A DNA stretch of 64,000 nt. Source: Lysobacter antibioticus (lineage in GTDB: Bacteria; Pseudomonadota; Gammaproteobacteria; Xanthomonadales; Xanthomonadaceae). The translations under genes and the position numbers were made by a program. Location: positions 1 to 64,000 of the forward strand of contig NZ_JMTZ01000032.1 of NCBI RefSeq assembly GCF_000731095.1. Direction: 5' to 3'. Shown in pieces: positions 16,933 to 26,924 of the stretch. Every line of letters begins with the position of its first letter. Position 1 is the first letter of the stretch. The notes under the pieces were generated by a model that worked only from the letters and a program-made list of their open reading frames with translations, had not been told where the DNA came from and made no database searches.

Positions 16933-17934
16933 TCAGTGGCCGTGGTGGGCGTGTTCGTCGGCGTAGGGTTGGGCCGACTCGGGCAGGCGCACGTCGAAGG
17001 CGTAAGAGCGGTTGCCGGTCAGCCAGACGTGGTTGCCGGCGCTGCCGGACTTGGCCTGGATCAGCTCGGCGCCGCGCTTCTCGCCGATGCGGGCGAAACG
17101 CGAACGCGCGTTGACCTCGTCGCCGACCCGGCGCGGCCAGTCGATCACCGAGGTCTCGCCGGCGCGCAGCACGGTCTCGACCTTCTCGGCGTCGGAACCG
17201 TCGGCGTTGAACACGCGCAAGGTGACCGTGGTGCCGACCGGATAGTCGTTGGCGACGTTGAGGTTGCCGGCATCGCGCCAGGCCGAGTTGCGCTCGGCCA
17301 GCGCGTTGCTGAAGTTGACGTCCATGCAGGTGTAGAAAGCTTCGGTCGAGTCCGAGCGCTGCCAGGTGTTGTAGATCACGTGGCGGCCGGTGCGGTTCGG
17401 CAGGGTGCAGGTGATGTGGTAGTTGTTGCCGCTCGACAGCGGCACCTTCGCGCTCTTGCAGAACTGCTGCATGCTGCTCCACTGCAGCGCGGTGCTCGGG
17501 TTCCAGCCCTGCGGCGTGACATAGAACGTCCATTCCTTGGTCGCGTGCGGTGCGGTCGCATAGAAGGTGAAGGTGTGGCTGGCGCCGGAACGCAGCGTGG
17601 TGGTCTGCCAGTCGCTGCGCAGCACGTCGAGGCCGCGGAAGGTCGGGTTGCCGCCGCTGCACAGCTTGCCGTTGGGCACCACCGCCTGGTGGTTGCTGTT
17701 GGCGTTGGCCTGGTTGATGCCGTTCCAGTCGTAGAACAGCTGCGGTCCGGCGACCGCCCAGGCGGCGCGGCAGGCCGGGTCGGCCGGGTTCTCTTTATTG
17801 CCGAGATAGCACTTGTAGATCCGGCTTTGCGGATTGACGAAGGTGCCGTGCGCCCAGACGGCGGACACGGGCGACAGCGCTGCGCACAAGGCGGCGCCGG
17901 ATACGAGGAGAGAGGTGCGGGCAATGCGGTTCAT
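16933..17934 (-). CDS. AA10 lytic polysaccharide monooxygenase (chitin/cellulose-active)
   Basis: 333 residues; secreted copper enzyme that oxidatively cleaves crystalline polysaccharide. The signal peptide ends at Ala28, leaving His29 as the mature N-terminus (AHGTFVNP). By alignment from memory with CBP21/GbpA, the second histidine-brace residue is His130 (APHATKEWTFYVT) and the axial Phe is Phe200 (STEAFYTCMDVNF). RTGRHVIYNTWQRSDS is the usual conserved core segment. A second beta domain of about 110 residues follows, ending in the His-rich tail YADEHAHHGH, which is unusual. It is expected in a predatory, chitin-degrading bacterium; the preferred substrate cannot be told from sequence. Confidence 0.93.
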   Translation of the reverse strand: MNRIARTSLLVSGAALCAALSPVSAVWAHGTFVNPQSRIYKCYLGNKENPADPACRAAWAVAGPQLFYDWNGINQANANSNHQAVVPNGKLCSGGNPTFRGLDVLRSDWQTTTLRSGASHTFTFYATAPHATKEWTFYVTPQGWNPSTALQWSSMQQFCKSAKVPLSSGNNYHITCTLPNRTGRHVIYNTWQRSDSTEAFYTCMDVNFSNALAERNSAWRDAGNLNVANDYPVGTTVTLRVFNADGSDAEKVETVLRAGETSVIDWPRRVGDEVNARSRFARIGEKRGAELIQAKSGSAGNHVWLTGNRSYAFDVRLPESAQPYADEHAHHGH

Positions 17935-18105
17935 GGCGACTCCTGTCGTCGGGATAGGTGAAAGACACCCCCCAACAACTTCGGTCGTCCATCGATCAGC
18001 GCGATTTCGATCGCGTCTTGAATGCGCACGATCCTAGACGGCGCTTCGGCGCGAATCTGTGCGTGCGGTCGCCATGCGAGGAGACGCCGGCGCATGGAAC
18101 GGCGG

Positions 18106-18161
18106 CGGAAAGCCCGAAAGCGAGCTTTCCGTCACGCCGTGCGGTCGCCTCAGGCGACCGC
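18106..18161 (-). other. Stem-loops at the 3' end of topA
   Basis: Stem GCGGTCGCC/GGCGACCGC (18141-18161) has the topA stop codon as its 3-base loop. A second stem CGGAAAGC/GCTTTCCG follows at 18106-18131. No T-run is present. Probably transcript-end structures. Confidence 0.4.
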
Positions 18162-20678
18162 TTTCTTCACGACTTTCTTGGCCGCCTTCTTGGTCGCGGT
18201 CTTCTTGGCGACCTTCTTGACGGCTTTCTTCGCCGCTTTCTTGGCCGGCGCTTTCTTGGTCGCGGCCTTCTTCACGGCTTTCTCGGCCGGCGCCTTCTCG
18301 GCGACCGCTTTCTTGGCCGCGGCGGTCTTCTTGGCCGCCTTCTTGGCCGGTTCCTTCTTCGCCGCGCCCTTCTTGCCGAAGCGGCCGCGCATCGGCTTGC
18401 CGGTTTCTTCCATCAGCTTGACCACTTCCTCCAGGGTCAGCGAGGCCGGCTCGCGATCCTTCGGGATGCGGCCGTTGAGCTTGCCGTCGCTGATGTAGGG
18501 GCCGAAGCGGCCGTTGAGGACCTGGATGTCGCTGCCCTCGAACTCCTTGATGATGCGGTTGCGGGCGATCTCTTCCTTCTCTTCGATCAGGAACACCGCG
18601 CGCGCCAGGTCGATCGTGTAGGGGTCGTCTTCCTTCTTCAGCGAGGCGTACACGCTGCCGCGCTTGGCGAAGGGGCCGAAGCGGCCGACGCCGACGCTGA
18701 CTTCCTCGTCCTTGTCCAGGCCGAGCTTGCGCGGCAGCTTGAACAGTTCGAGCGATTCCTCCAGCGAGATCGTGTGCATGCTCTGGCCGGGACGCAGGGA
18801 CGCGAAGGTCGGCTTGTCCTCGTCCTCGGCGGTGCCGATCTGCGCGTACGGCCCGTAACGGCCCAGGCGCACGCTGACCGGTTTGCCGCTCTTGGGGTCG
18901 GTGCCGAGTTCGCGCGCGCCGGTGGCTTCGCTGCGGTCGACCGATTCCTTCTTCTCTTCGACGAGCTTCTTGAACGGCCCCCAGAAGCGCTCCATCAACG
19001 GCACCCACTCTTCCTCGCCGCGCGACACCGCATCGAGCTCGTCCTCGAGCTTGGCGGTGAAGTCGTAGTCGACGTACTGAGTGAAGTGGCCGGACAGGAA
19101 CTTCGACACCGCGCGGCCGACGTCGGTCGGACGGAAGCGGCGGCTGTCGAGTTCGACGTACTTGCGGAACAGCAGGGTCTGGATGATCGAGGCGTAGGTC
19201 GAGGGGCGGCCGATGCCGTATTCCTCGAGCGTCTTGACCAGCGAGGCTTCCGAGAAGCGCGGCGGCGGCTCGGTGAAGTGCTGGTCGGCGTGGATGCGGT
19301 CGAGCGGGATGCGGTCGCCGGTCTTCATCAGCGGCAGCTTGCGGCCTTCGTCCTCGTCCTCGGCGGCCTTGGCGTCCTTGCCTTCCTCGTACACGGCGAG
19401 GAAGCCCGGATCGATCACGGTCGTGCCGGAGGCGCGGAAGCTGTGCTCGGAGCCGGCGGCGAGATCGACGCTGACCGTGTTGAGCGTGGCCGGTACCATC
19501 TGCGAGGCCACGGCGCGCTTCCAGATCAGTTCGTACAGGCGGCGGCCGTCGTCGTCGAGGAAGCGCGAGACCTGCGATGGCGTGCGCAGCGCCGAGGTCG
19601 GGCGGATCGCTTCGTGCGCTTCCTGCGCGTTCTTGGACTTGGTCTGGTAGGTGTTCGGCTTGTCCGGCAGGGCCTTGGTGCCGAAGTCGCGGGCGATCAC
19701 GTCGCGGATCTCGGCGACGGCCTCCTGCGACAGGCTGACCGAGTCGGTACGCATGTAGCTGATCAGGCCGACCGTGCCCTCGTCGCCGAGCGCCATGCCC
19801 TCGTACAGCTTCTGCGCCACGCGCATGGTGCGCGAGGTGGTGAAGCCGAGCTTGCGCGAGGCTTCCTGCTGCAGGGTCGAGGTGGTGAACGGCGCGGCCG
19901 GGCGGCGCTTGCGTTCCTTGCTGGTGACGTCGGTGACGTGCAGGGCGCCGTTGGCGGCGGCGACGATCCGCTTACGCGCGCTTTCGGCGGTTTCGCCATC
20001 GGTGATGGTGAACTGCTCGAACTTCTTGCCGTCGAATTTATTGAGCTTGGCGGTGAACGACTGCTGCGGATGCGCGCACTCGGCCTCGATGCTCCAGTAC
20101 TCGCGGGCGACGAAGGCTTCGATCTCTTCCTCGCGCTCGACGATCATGCGCAGCGCCGGCGATTGCACGCGGCCGGCCGACAGCCCGCGCTGGACCTTAC
20201 GCCACAGCACCGGCGAGAGGTTGAAGCCGACCAGATAGTCGAGCGCGCGACGCGCCTGCTGCGCATCGACCAGGTCGCTGGCGATGGCGCGCGGGTGGCT
20301 CATCGCCTCCTTGATCGCGCGCGGAGTGATTTCGGTGAACACCACGCGCTGCAGCGGCTTGCCTTCGAGCAGGCCGCGCTCGCGCAGGATCTCGCCGATG
20401 TGCCAGCTGATCGCCTCGCCCTCGCGATCCGGGTCGGTCGCCAGGAACAGGTTGTCGGCGCTCTTGGCGGCCTTGGCGATCGCGTCTACGTGTTTCTCGT
20501 TCTTCTCGATGACGGCGTAGTCCATCGCGAAGTGGTTGTCGGGATCGACCGCGCCCTCTTTGGGCACCAGGTCGCGGACATGGCCGTAGGAGGCCAGGAC
20601 GGTGAAGTCCTTGCCGAGGTACTTGTTGATCGTCTTGGCCTTGGCGGGCGACTCGACGATGAGGAGGTTCTTGGCCAT
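18150..20678 (-). CDS. topA: DNA topoisomerase I
   Basis: 842 residues; relaxes negative supercoils. Toprim domain with [12 protein letters not shown] at the N-terminus and [10 protein letters not shown] at 81-90; the catalytic tyrosine is Tyr308 in [10 protein letters not shown]. The C-terminal half has repeated Toprim_C units ([19 protein letters not shown]) and no Cys zinc fingers, unlike E. coli TopA. The last 75 or so residues are an Ala/Lys-rich tail of AKK repeats resembling histone H1, which should bind DNA non-specifically. The ATG at 20678 gives the canonical [10 protein letters not shown] start. Confidence 0.97.
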   Translation of the reverse strand: MAKNLLIVESPAKAKTINKYLGKDFTVLASYGHVRDLVPKEGAVDPDNHFAMDYAVIEKNEKHVDAIAKAAKSADNLFLATDPDREGEAISWHIGEILRERGLLEGKPLQRVVFTEITPRAIKEAMSHPRAIASDLVDAQQARRALDYLVGFNLSPVLWRKVQRGLSAGRVQSPALRMIVEREEEIEAFVAREYWSIEAECAHPQQSFTAKLNKFDGKKFEQFTITDGETAESARKRIVAAANGALHVTDVTSKERKRRPAAPFTTSTLQQEASRKLGFTTSRTMRVAQKLYEGMALGDEGTVGLISYMRTDSVSLSQEAVAEIRDVIARDFGTKALPDKPNTYQTKSKNAQEAHEAIRPTSALRTPSQVSRFLDDDGRRLYELIWKRAVASQMVPATLNTVSVDLAAGSEHSFRASGTTVIDPGFLAVYEEGKDAKAAEDEDEGRKLPLMKTGDRIPLDRIHADQHFTEPPPRFSEASLVKTLEEYGIGRPSTYASIIQTLLFRKYVELDSRRFRPTDVGRAVSKFLSGHFTQYVDYDFTAKLEDELDAVSRGEEEWVPLMERFWGPFKKLVEEKKESVDRSEATGARELGTDPKSGKPVSVRLGRYGPYAQIGTAEDEDKPTFASLRPGQSMHTISLEESLELFKLPRKLGLDKDEEVSVGVGRFGPFAKRGSVYASLKKEDDPYTIDLARAVFLIEEKEEIARNRIIKEFEGSDIQVLNGRFGPYISDGKLNGRIPKDREPASLTLEEVVKLMEETGKPMRGRFGKKGAAKKEPAKKAAKKTAAAKKAVAEKAPAEKAVKKAATKKAPAKKAAKKAVKKVAKKTATKKAAKKVVKKAVA

Positions 20679-20748
20679 GGGTACTCCGCAGGCCCGGTGC
20701 GGGCGCTGCACGGCAGCGGTGCCTCGTGAGGCAGGGGTTAAGAAGGCG

Positions 20749-20790
20749 ACGCCCGCAGCGTTCGGCTGCGGGCGTTCAGGTTTCCTTTTT
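20749..20790 (+). terminator. Terminator-like stem-loop with T-rich tail upstream of topA
   Basis: 11-bp stem ACGCCCGCAGC/GCTGCGGGCGT with loop GTTCG, followed on the plus strand by TTTCCTTTTT. The flanking genes run on the minus strand, so it may serve the GYF-RDD gene in reverse or block antisense transcription. A 6-2-6 palindrome GCCAATAAATTGGC lies nearby at 20842-20855. Confidence 0.5.
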
Positions 20791-20917
20791 CTAGTGGAAT
20801 CATGAGCCGGCCGCAGCTGTCAAGCGCGGCCTGCCGGAAACGCCAATAAATTGGCACTGAAACACTTGAAGAGGGCGTGATGGCGTACAGCCTGTTCAGC
20901 TTACAGAGCGTTGCGGC

Positions 20918-21958
20918 TCAGTTCCCGAACATCGGTAGCAACGCCATCGCGAGCACGACGCCGACATAGAGTAGCCATAGCAGGCCGCCCAGTACGAGCA
21001 CCACGATCGCGACCGGCCCCAGATCGCGGCGCTGCATCTCCGGACGCCCGGTGTAGGCCCAGCGATCGACCACCTGGGTCTTGGCCAGGATGTCGTGCAG
21101 GCCGCGCTTGCGGTCGGTGAAGGCGATCATCAGGAAGCCGACGCACAGGCTCAGGTAGGACAGCAGGCTCGACGCCCAGCGGCCGAGCGCGCGCATCCGG
21201 GTCAGGCGGCGGCCTTCGGCATCGACGACCTTGATCCCGACCGCGAGCTTGCCGAGCGTGGCCTGCATCGACGAGGACTCGAAGCCGACGTAATAGGCCG
21301 CGCTGATCAGGCCGATGCAGGTGTAGACCACGCCCATCAGCACCGCGATGGCGACGCCGGGGTTCTCCAGCCAGGTCGCCGAGGACAGCCCCGAGGCCGA
21401 CGACATGCCGAACCCGATCAAACCGACGGTCAGGACCATGCTGACCGCGTAGTAGGCGATGCCGACCAGCAGCGAGTCGATCATGTAGGCGGCCAGGCGC
21501 TTCCAGAAGCCGACATGGACGACCTCGAAGCCGTGGACGACGGTGGTGTCGTCGGCGACGCCGGCGCGCGGCGCGGCATAGGGCGAATCGGATTCGGCCG
21601 CTGCGCCGCTGCCGTCGTAGGCCGGTGCGGCAGGCGCCGCAGGGGCGGTCGCGGCCGTCGCCGGCGCGGCGCTCACGCTGGCCGCGGCGTGGGCCTGGGG
21701 ATCGGCGACTGGGCTGTCGGCTGTAACCGCCGCTGCGCCGGGTTGGGCTTGCTGCGGCCGCTCGGGCTCGGCCGCGAAGCCGGGCTCGGCGACCAGTTCA
21801 TGGGCGAGTTCGCGCCAGGGACGCCACTGCGCCAAGCCGTCGCGCCAGACCAGGGTGTCGGGGCCCAGCTCGCCGCTGCGGTGACGTGCGGCCATGTCGG
21901 CGCCGTCGAGCGGCCCGTGCTGGTTGCGCTCGTTGTCGCTGTAGTACCACTGGCTCAT
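20918..21958 (-). CDS. GYF_2 domain plus RDD-family membrane protein
   Basis: 346 residues. Residues 1-50 form a GYF_2 domain (WYYSDNERNQHGPLDGADMA ... LVWRDGLAQWRPWREL). A low-complexity Ala/Pro linker of about 80 residues leads to a C-terminal RDD domain with several membrane helices (FWKRLAAYMIDSLLVGIAYY, RKRGLHDILAKTQVVDR). GYF_2 is thought to bind Pro-rich peptides in the cytoplasm; RDD proteins are of mixed or unknown transport function. The neighbouring gene also starts with GYF_2. Confidence 0.85.
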   Translation of the reverse strand: MSQWYYSDNERNQHGPLDGADMAARHRSGELGPDTLVWRDGLAQWRPWRELAHELVAEPGFAAEPERPQQAQPGAAAVTADSPVADPQAHAAASVSAAPATAATAPAAPAAPAYDGSGAAAESDSPYAAPRAGVADDTTVVHGFEVVHVGFWKRLAAYMIDSLLVGIAYYAVSMVLTVGLIGFGMSSASGLSSATWLENPGVAIAVLMGVVYTCIGLISAAYYVGFESSSMQATLGKLAVGIKVVDAEGRRLTRMRALGRWASSLLSYLSLCVGFLMIAFTDRKRGLHDILAKTQVVDRWAYTGRPEMQRRDLGPVAIVVLVLGGLLWLLYVGVVLAMALLPMFGN

Positions 21959-22031
21959 CGCGAATCTTGGTCCTGTCTAGGGGCGGTTCTACTGGGTCGG
22001 GCGGCGATGCCGGCATCGCCGCCCGGGTGCT

Positions 22032-22799
22032 TCAGCCGCGGCAGCTCTGCGGCAGCAGGCGGTCTTCGATCTCCGAGCTGCAGGTCCACTCGCCGCTGGA
22101 GGGGTCGAGTTCCAGCCAGATCTTCTGGCCGTCGGCCTTGCTGCCGATGCCGCGTAGCTCGATTTCGATGCCGCAGCCCTCGAGTTCGCCGAACTTGACC
22201 GAAGCCACGCGCGGGCCGGCGTAAGCGACCGCGGGCTGGAAACCCTTGCTGTCGTTGCCCGGGCATTCCTCGTTGGCGGCCACGTACTCGGCGACCTGGA
22301 GCTTGTACTGGCCCGAGCCGTTGATGGCTTCGGTGACCTTGGCCCGCACCGTGTAGTCCTGATACGCCGGCAAGGCGATCGCGGCGAGGATGCCGACCAT
22401 CGGGATCGCGACCACGGCCAGCACGATCGCGACGATCGCGCAGCCCGACAGGCCGCGCCGCGGCGGCGGCGCCTGGCGCTGGTTGAAGTGCGCGGCGGCG
22501 GCGTCGGCCGGGTTGGCCGAGTGTGCCGAGCGCGTGGAGTACGGCGGCGGACCCGACGCGGTCGGGGTCTGCGGCGGTAATGGCGGCGGCGCTACCGGAC
22601 GCGGCGCCGAAGACAGCAGGTCATCGTCCAGGCCGAGTTCGCCCGACAGGCGCTCGAGCGGCTGCCATTCGCGCAGGCCTTCGCGCCACAGCAAGGTGTC
22701 GCGATGGATGCGGCCCTCGCGGTAGTGGCCGCGCACGGCGTCGGCGTCGATCGGACCGACACGGCCCTGGGCTGCGTCGTGGTAATACCAATTGGTCAT
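22032..22799 (-). CDS. GYF_2 domain fused to a pilin-like membrane domain
   Basis: 255 residues. GYF_2 at 1-50 (WYYHDAAQGRVGPIDADAVR), a Pro-rich linker to about 115, then a hydrophobic helix (121-146) with VGILAAIALPAYQDYTVRAK, nearly identical to the alpha1 helix of type IV pilins. The prepilin peptidase site (Gly followed by FTLIE) is missing, so it should stay a membrane protein rather than be processed into a pilus. The C-terminal domain of about 90 residues has Cys pairs. The start is the ATG at 22799. The 261 bases to the smg stop (22800-23060) show nothing else. Confidence 0.85.
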   Translation of the reverse strand: MTNWYYHDAAQGRVGPIDADAVRGHYREGRIHRDTLLWREGLREWQPLERLSGELGLDDDLLSSAPRPVAPPPLPPQTPTASGPPPYSTRSAHSANPADAAAAHFNQRQAPPPRRGLSGCAIVAIVLAVVAIPMVGILAAIALPAYQDYTVRAKVTEAINGSGQYKLQVAEYVAANEECPGNDSKGFQPAVAYAGPRVASVKFGELEGCGIEIELRGIGSKADGQKIWLELDPSSGEWTCSSEIEDRLLPQSCRG

Positions 22800-23060
22800 G
22801 CTGTCCCCCTGATCTCGCGATCGTCCTTGTGAGTGAGCCGCCGGCGCAGTCGGGCTCCGCAAGGGTGCCGTCGGCCGGACATGGCTATGCCCCCGCGGCC
22901 GCCCCAGGCGCGCGGTGGACGCAAGAAACTAGCATGCCGGCCGGCTTATCGGCCTGGCGATCGGCGATAGCGATCGGGAGTCGCGAGCGGCGATGCCGGC
23001 TCGCGCCGCAGCAGGGCCGCGGCTTGGGGGCGTCGCCGGTGCGGCGACGCGATGCCGGTG

Positions 23061-23549
23061 TCAGTGCACCGGCTCGGGTTCGTCGGCGAACATCTGGGTT
23101 TCCATCCAGGCGTAGGCCGCCTCGGAGCCGGGCTGGTTGAACAGAACCATCAGCACGACCCATTTCAGGTCGTCCAGGTCGAGTTCGTCCTGGTCCAGCG
23201 CCATGGCGCGGTCGAGCACGAGCTCGCGCTGGCCGGCGTCGAGGATGCCGTGCTGTTCCAGGAACAGCAGGAAGCCGCGGCATTCGACGTCGAGCTTGTC
23301 GAGTTCGGGACCGAAATAGACCCGGGTCGGACCGCCGGTGCGCGGCGGGCTGACGGCCGGCCGCTGCAAGGCCAGCGCATCGAGCCACTCGAAGGCTTTG
23401 TTGATTTCGGCGGGGCTGAACCCGGCCTGGCCCAATTCGTCGAACAAAGGGCCGCTGCGGAGCGAATCGCGGTCGCGGACAAGGTCCGCATCGTCGGTGA
23501 AGTAATGCTCGAAAAGGTACAGCAGGACGTCCAGGATGCTCTCTTTCAT
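23061..23549 (-). CDS. smg: Smg/DUF494 family protein
   Basis: 162 residues, the usual Smg length, with the conserved opening [17 protein letters not shown] and acidic helices thereafter ([25 protein letters not shown]). Smg lies beside dprA in many gammaproteobacteria, as here (102-base gap, same strand). The role is not established. The ATG at 23549 is chosen over an upstream in-frame start because the family begins with MKE. Confidence 0.92.
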   Translation of the reverse strand: MKESILDVLLYLFEHYFTDDADLVRDRDSLRSGPLFDELGQAGFSPAEINKAFEWLDALALQRPAVSPPRTGGPTRVYFGPELDKLDVECRGFLLFLEQHGILDAGQRELVLDRAMALDQDELDLDDLKWVVLMVLFNQPGSEAAYAWMETQMFADEPEPVH

Positions 23550-23650
23550 TTCCCTCGGCCTGCGCCGCATGCGGCGCGGTGAGTAGGAGTTGCTGATTGA
23601 CCGTCGGACGGCCGACTTGCCTCAGTCGGACCGCTCGGCGATGGCGTGGT

Positions 23651-24841
23651 TCAGCGGTTGCGGAAGTAACGGCCGTGCTGCGCCGCGACGCGACCCTCAA
23701 GCTCCATGACCAGCAGCATGGAGGACAGTTCCGCGGTCGTCAATCCAGTCCGTTCGACGAGTTGATCCATACCGGTTGGGTCGTGGCCCAGGGCGTCCCA
23801 CAAGGACTGGTAGTCGGGATCTGCGAAATCCGGGCGGCCGTTAACTCCGTAAGCCGGGTCGTCGCCATCGTGATCGCCCTCCATGACGGCCGCGTGGCTG
23901 GCAGAGATGGGGATGCCCAGGCGACGGCGCAAGTCGTCGGCCAACTCGGCCGCGAGCGGGGCCAGGGCGGCGGCGACTTCACCCGCGCTCTCGACCAGGC
24001 CGGCGCCCTCGCGGATTAGGCGATGGCAGCCGCGCGCGAGCGGGTTGTGGATCGATCCGGGCACGGCGAACACGTCGCGCCCGCATTCGCTGGCCAGGCG
24101 CGCGGTGATCAGGGCGCCGGAGCGTTCGGCCGCCTCGATCACCAGGGTGCCGAGGCTGAGCCCGGCGAGGATGCGGTTGCGGCTCGGGAAGTGTTCGGGC
24201 TTGGCCTGGGTGCCCGGCAGGTGCTCGCTGATCAACGCGCCTTCGGCGGCGATGCGCGCATGCAGGTCGGCGTTGTTGCGCGGATAGGCGATGTCGGGGC
24301 CGGTGCCGAGCACGGCCAGGGTGACCCCGCCGGCGTCGAGTGCGGCGCGGTGGGCGGCGGTGTCGACCCCGGCCGCCAGGCCGCTGGCGACTGCGAGCCC
24401 CGAGCGCGCCAGGGCGCGGGCGAAGTCGGTGGCGTTGTCGCGCCCGGCCGGAGTCGGCGAGCGGCTGCCGACCACGGCCACGGCCGGATGCCAGAGCAGG
24501 GCGGGTTCGCCGGCGACGAACAGCGCCAGCGGCGGATTCGGCGCGCGCCGCAGCAGGCCGGGGTAGTCGGGGTCGTGCCAGCCGACCAGGTGATGGCGCG
24601 GGGCGTGCAGCCAGTCGAGCGCCCGCGTCAGGGCTTCCTCGTCCGGGGCGCGCAGGGCGTCGATCTGTTTGGGGGTGAGCCCGGCGGCCTGCCACTGGCC
24701 GGTCCCCGCCGCCAGGGCGGCAGCCGGACTGGGGTGGAGCTCGAGCAGTTGCCGCCGGGAGGCGCTGGCGCCGCCTGCGGCGATGAGGGTCAACAGGGCG
24801 TGGAGGTCGTCGTCGGACAACTGGATCTGGGGCGAAGGCAT
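23651..24841 (-). CDS. dprA: DNA-processing protein DprA
   Basis: 396 residues. It loads RecA on incoming single-stranded DNA in natural transformation. The Rossmann-type DprA domain shows AVVGSRSPTPAGRDNA, ASGLAAGVDTAAHRAAL, LGTGPDIAYPRNN, SEHLPGTQAKPEHFPSRNRI and AGLSLGTLVIEAAERSGAL, all family signatures. The C-terminus carries a DprA winged helix (GMDQLVERTGLTTAELSSML). It lies in the classical order lysM-dprA-smg. Confidence 0.96.
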   Translation of the reverse strand: MPSPQIQLSDDDLHALLTLIAAGGASASRRQLLELHPSPAAALAAGTGQWQAAGLTPKQIDALRAPDEEALTRALDWLHAPRHHLVGWHDPDYPGLLRRAPNPPLALFVAGEPALLWHPAVAVVGSRSPTPAGRDNATDFARALARSGLAVASGLAAGVDTAAHRAALDAGGVTLAVLGTGPDIAYPRNNADLHARIAAEGALISEHLPGTQAKPEHFPSRNRILAGLSLGTLVIEAAERSGALITARLASECGRDVFAVPGSIHNPLARGCHRLIREGAGLVESAGEVAAALAPLAAELADDLRRRLGIPISASHAAVMEGDHDGDDPAYGVNGRPDFADPDYQSLWDALGHDPTGMDQLVERTGLTTAELSSMLLVMELEGRVAAQHGRYFRNR

Positions 24842-24863
24842 GCACCAGCCTAGCCTGCAAACG

Positions 24864-24889
24864 ACGACGGCGCCCGAAGGCGCCGTCGT
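24864..24889. terminator. Strong stem-loop after the LysM gene
   Basis: Perfect 11-bp stem ACGACGGCGCC/GGCGCCGTCGT with tetraloop CGAA, between the LysM stop and the dprA start. On the minus strand only TTTG follows, so termination may be partial. Confidence 0.5.
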
Positions 24890-24942
24890 GGATCGCTGTA
24901 GGAAAAGCCCGCAGGCCTTTCCTCAGTGATTAAACAAACCGA

Positions 24943-26103
24943 TCAATAGGCCGAGTCGGGATGCTTGAGCTCGTAGCCGACCTTGGTCTGGCGCACGCCG
25001 TCCATGATCAGGCCGTAGCTGACCTTGTCGAAGGTGCGGAAGACCATCACGTGACCGGAGAACTCGTCCGGCAGGCGCACGCGCGAGGCCTTGCCGACCA
25101 GGGTCGGATCGCGGTCCGGACCGACCTTGACCCGGTCGACGGCGCGGGTGCCGACCCGCCAGGTCGAGAACACCGTGCCGTTGTCGACGCCGTCGCGGGC
25201 ACCGACCGACAGGGCGATCACGTCGCGCGGGCCGCCGTGCTTGACCAGGTCGGCCACGGCCAGGACCTGGGCGCGACCGTAGTCGAACTGGGCCTTGGGC
25301 GGGTGCGGGAAGAACTGCAGGTCGTAAGGCTGGGCTTCGACCGGGATCAGACGGTCGCCGACGCGGATCTCGCGGCCGGTGTCGTCGATGACCAGGGTGC
25401 TGGCCTCCATCCCGTTCTCGGCGCCGCGGCTGACGGTGCCGGTCGAGACCTGCATCAGCTCGTAGCCGAGCAGCTCGCGGCCCTTGTCCGGCACGACCAC
25501 GTCGGTCCAGATGGCCTCGAAGTCGACCGTGCGGCGACCGCGGAAGTCCAGGTCGGCGGCGCGCATGATGTCGCAGCAGGCCACGCGATCCAGGCGGGTA
25601 TAGCGCTGGGTCGGGCGGACCACGGCGTAACGCGTGCCCGGGGTCTGGTTCGGCAGGTTCTTGATGTAGGCGACCTGGCCCTGGGTGACGCGCAGGCGGT
25701 CTTCTTCAAGACCGACCACGTAGGGCATCTGCTCGAACTCGTCGACGACCCGAAGGTTCTTCAGGAACGGCTCGATGTCCGACAGCGGGATGCCGCTGAT
25801 CGGGGCCTCCTGGCGCGGACCCGGCTTGACCTGGGCCGCGACGCGGTCGAGGTAGGCCAGCGAGATCACGTCGCCCGGATAGATCAGGTGCGGGTTCTTG
25901 ATCTGCGGGTTGGCCTGCCAGATTTCCGGCCACAGCCACGGCCGCTTCAGGAAGCGAGCCGAGATGTCCCACAGGGTGTCGCCCCGTTTCACCACGTAGG
26001 TGTCGGGGTGGTCGCCACGCAGTTCCGCCGCAATGGCGTACGTGGCAACAGTCAGCAACGCGGCGGCGAGAACCGCGCGGATCGGTTTAAACATGGCGGC
26101 CAT
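24943..26103 (-). CDS. LysM peptidoglycan-binding domain protein, exported
   Basis: 386 residues. Signal peptide in 1-26 (VLAAALLTVATYAIAA). One LysM domain at 35-84 (TYVVKRGDTLWDISARFL ... PHLIYPGDVISL) should bind peptidoglycan in the periplasm. The remaining 300 residues form a conserved beta-rich region seen in the LysM proteins that sit upstream of dprA in many gammaproteobacteria; its role is unknown. ATG codons at 26103 and 26094 are both possible. It is divergent from def. Confidence 0.9.
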   Translation of the reverse strand: MAAMFKPIRAVLAAALLTVATYAIAAELRGDHPDTYVVKRGDTLWDISARFLKRPWLWPEIWQANPQIKNPHLIYPGDVISLAYLDRVAAQVKPGPRQEAPISGIPLSDIEPFLKNLRVVDEFEQMPYVVGLEEDRLRVTQGQVAYIKNLPNQTPGTRYAVVRPTQRYTRLDRVACCDIMRAADLDFRGRRTVDFEAIWTDVVVPDKGRELLGYELMQVSTGTVSRGAENGMEASTLVIDDTGREIRVGDRLIPVEAQPYDLQFFPHPPKAQFDYGRAQVLAVADLVKHGGPRDVIALSVGARDGVDNGTVFSTWRVGTRAVDRVKVGPDRDPTLVGKASRVRLPDEFSGHVMVFRTFDKVSYGLIMDGVRQTKVGYELKHPDSAY

Positions 26104-26252
26104 CTACCTGATTCCCCTTCCAGGTTTGCCCTCTGCGGGCACCCGGACTATAGCCCAGAAGGTGCGAACGTTAGCAGGCCTTTGCAGCCTATAACGGGGT
26201 TACAATGCAACCAAAGCTTGCGTATGTGACCCACGCCCCCATTTTCGACGCC

Positions 26253-26765
26253 ATGCCCCTGCTCCCAATCCTCGAATTCCCCGATCCCCGTCTGCGGACG
26301 AAGGCCGTGCCGGTCGAAGCCGCGCACGTGACCTCGCCGCAGTTCCAGAAGCTGCTCGACGACATGTTCGAGACCATGTACGAATGCCCCGGCATCGGCC
26401 TGGCCGCGAGCCAGGTCGACGTGCACCAGCGCTTCATGGTCATCGACGTATCGGAAGAAAAGAATCAGCCGCTGGTGTTCGTCAACCCGGAGATCGTCGC
26501 CAAATCCGGCGAGCAGGTCTACCAGGAAGGCTGCCTGTCGGTGCCCGGCATCTTCGCCGACGTGACCCGCGCCAACGAGATCACCGTCAAGGCGATCGGC
26601 CGCGACGGCGCGGTGTTCGAACTCAGCACCGACGGCCTGCTCGCGGTCTGCATCCAGCACGAGATGGATCACCTCGACGGCAAGCTGTTCGTCGACTACC
26701 TCTCGCCGCTCAAGCGCGAGATGGTGCGCAAGAAGCTCGCCAAGCAGCGCCGCCAGTCGGCCTGA
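26253..26765 (+). CDS. def: Peptide deformylase
   Basis: 170 residues; removes the N-formyl group from nascent proteins, using an Fe2+ or Zn2+ centre. The three family motifs are present: GIGLAASQ (47-54), EGCLS (92-96, metal ligand Cys94) and HEMDH (136-140, ligands His136 and His140, catalytic Glu137). The ATG at 26253 ([14 protein letters not shown]) aligns with the E. coli start; an in-frame ATG at 26205 would begin inside a probable promoter (TACAAT at 26201-26206). First gene of def-fmt-rsmB. Confidence 0.97.
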   Translation: MPLLPILEFPDPRLRTKAVPVEAAHVTSPQFQKLLDDMFETMYECPGIGLAASQVDVHQRFMVIDVSEEKNQPLVFVNPEIVAKSGEQVYQEGCLSVPGIFADVTRANEITVKAIGRDGAVFELSTDGLLAVCIQHEMDHLDGKLFVDYLSPLKREMVRKKLAKQRRQSA

Positions 26766-26924
26766 GGCCGGCTCTCGCGACGGGAGCGGGGAATCGGCGC
26801 GGCGCCGTGTGGCGCGCGCGGGTTTCCGGCTCCCGTTGTTCGTTTCTGTAGGCTTGTGCTTGCAGCGTTGGTCCAGGCGCGATGATGCGCGCCGACGCCC
26901 CCACTCGATCTCATTCCCGAACCT

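Noticed and set aside
17958-20729. 923-codon plus-strand frame opposite topA
   Set aside because: Antisense shadow of topA; the composition is that of the complementary strand of a conserved gene.
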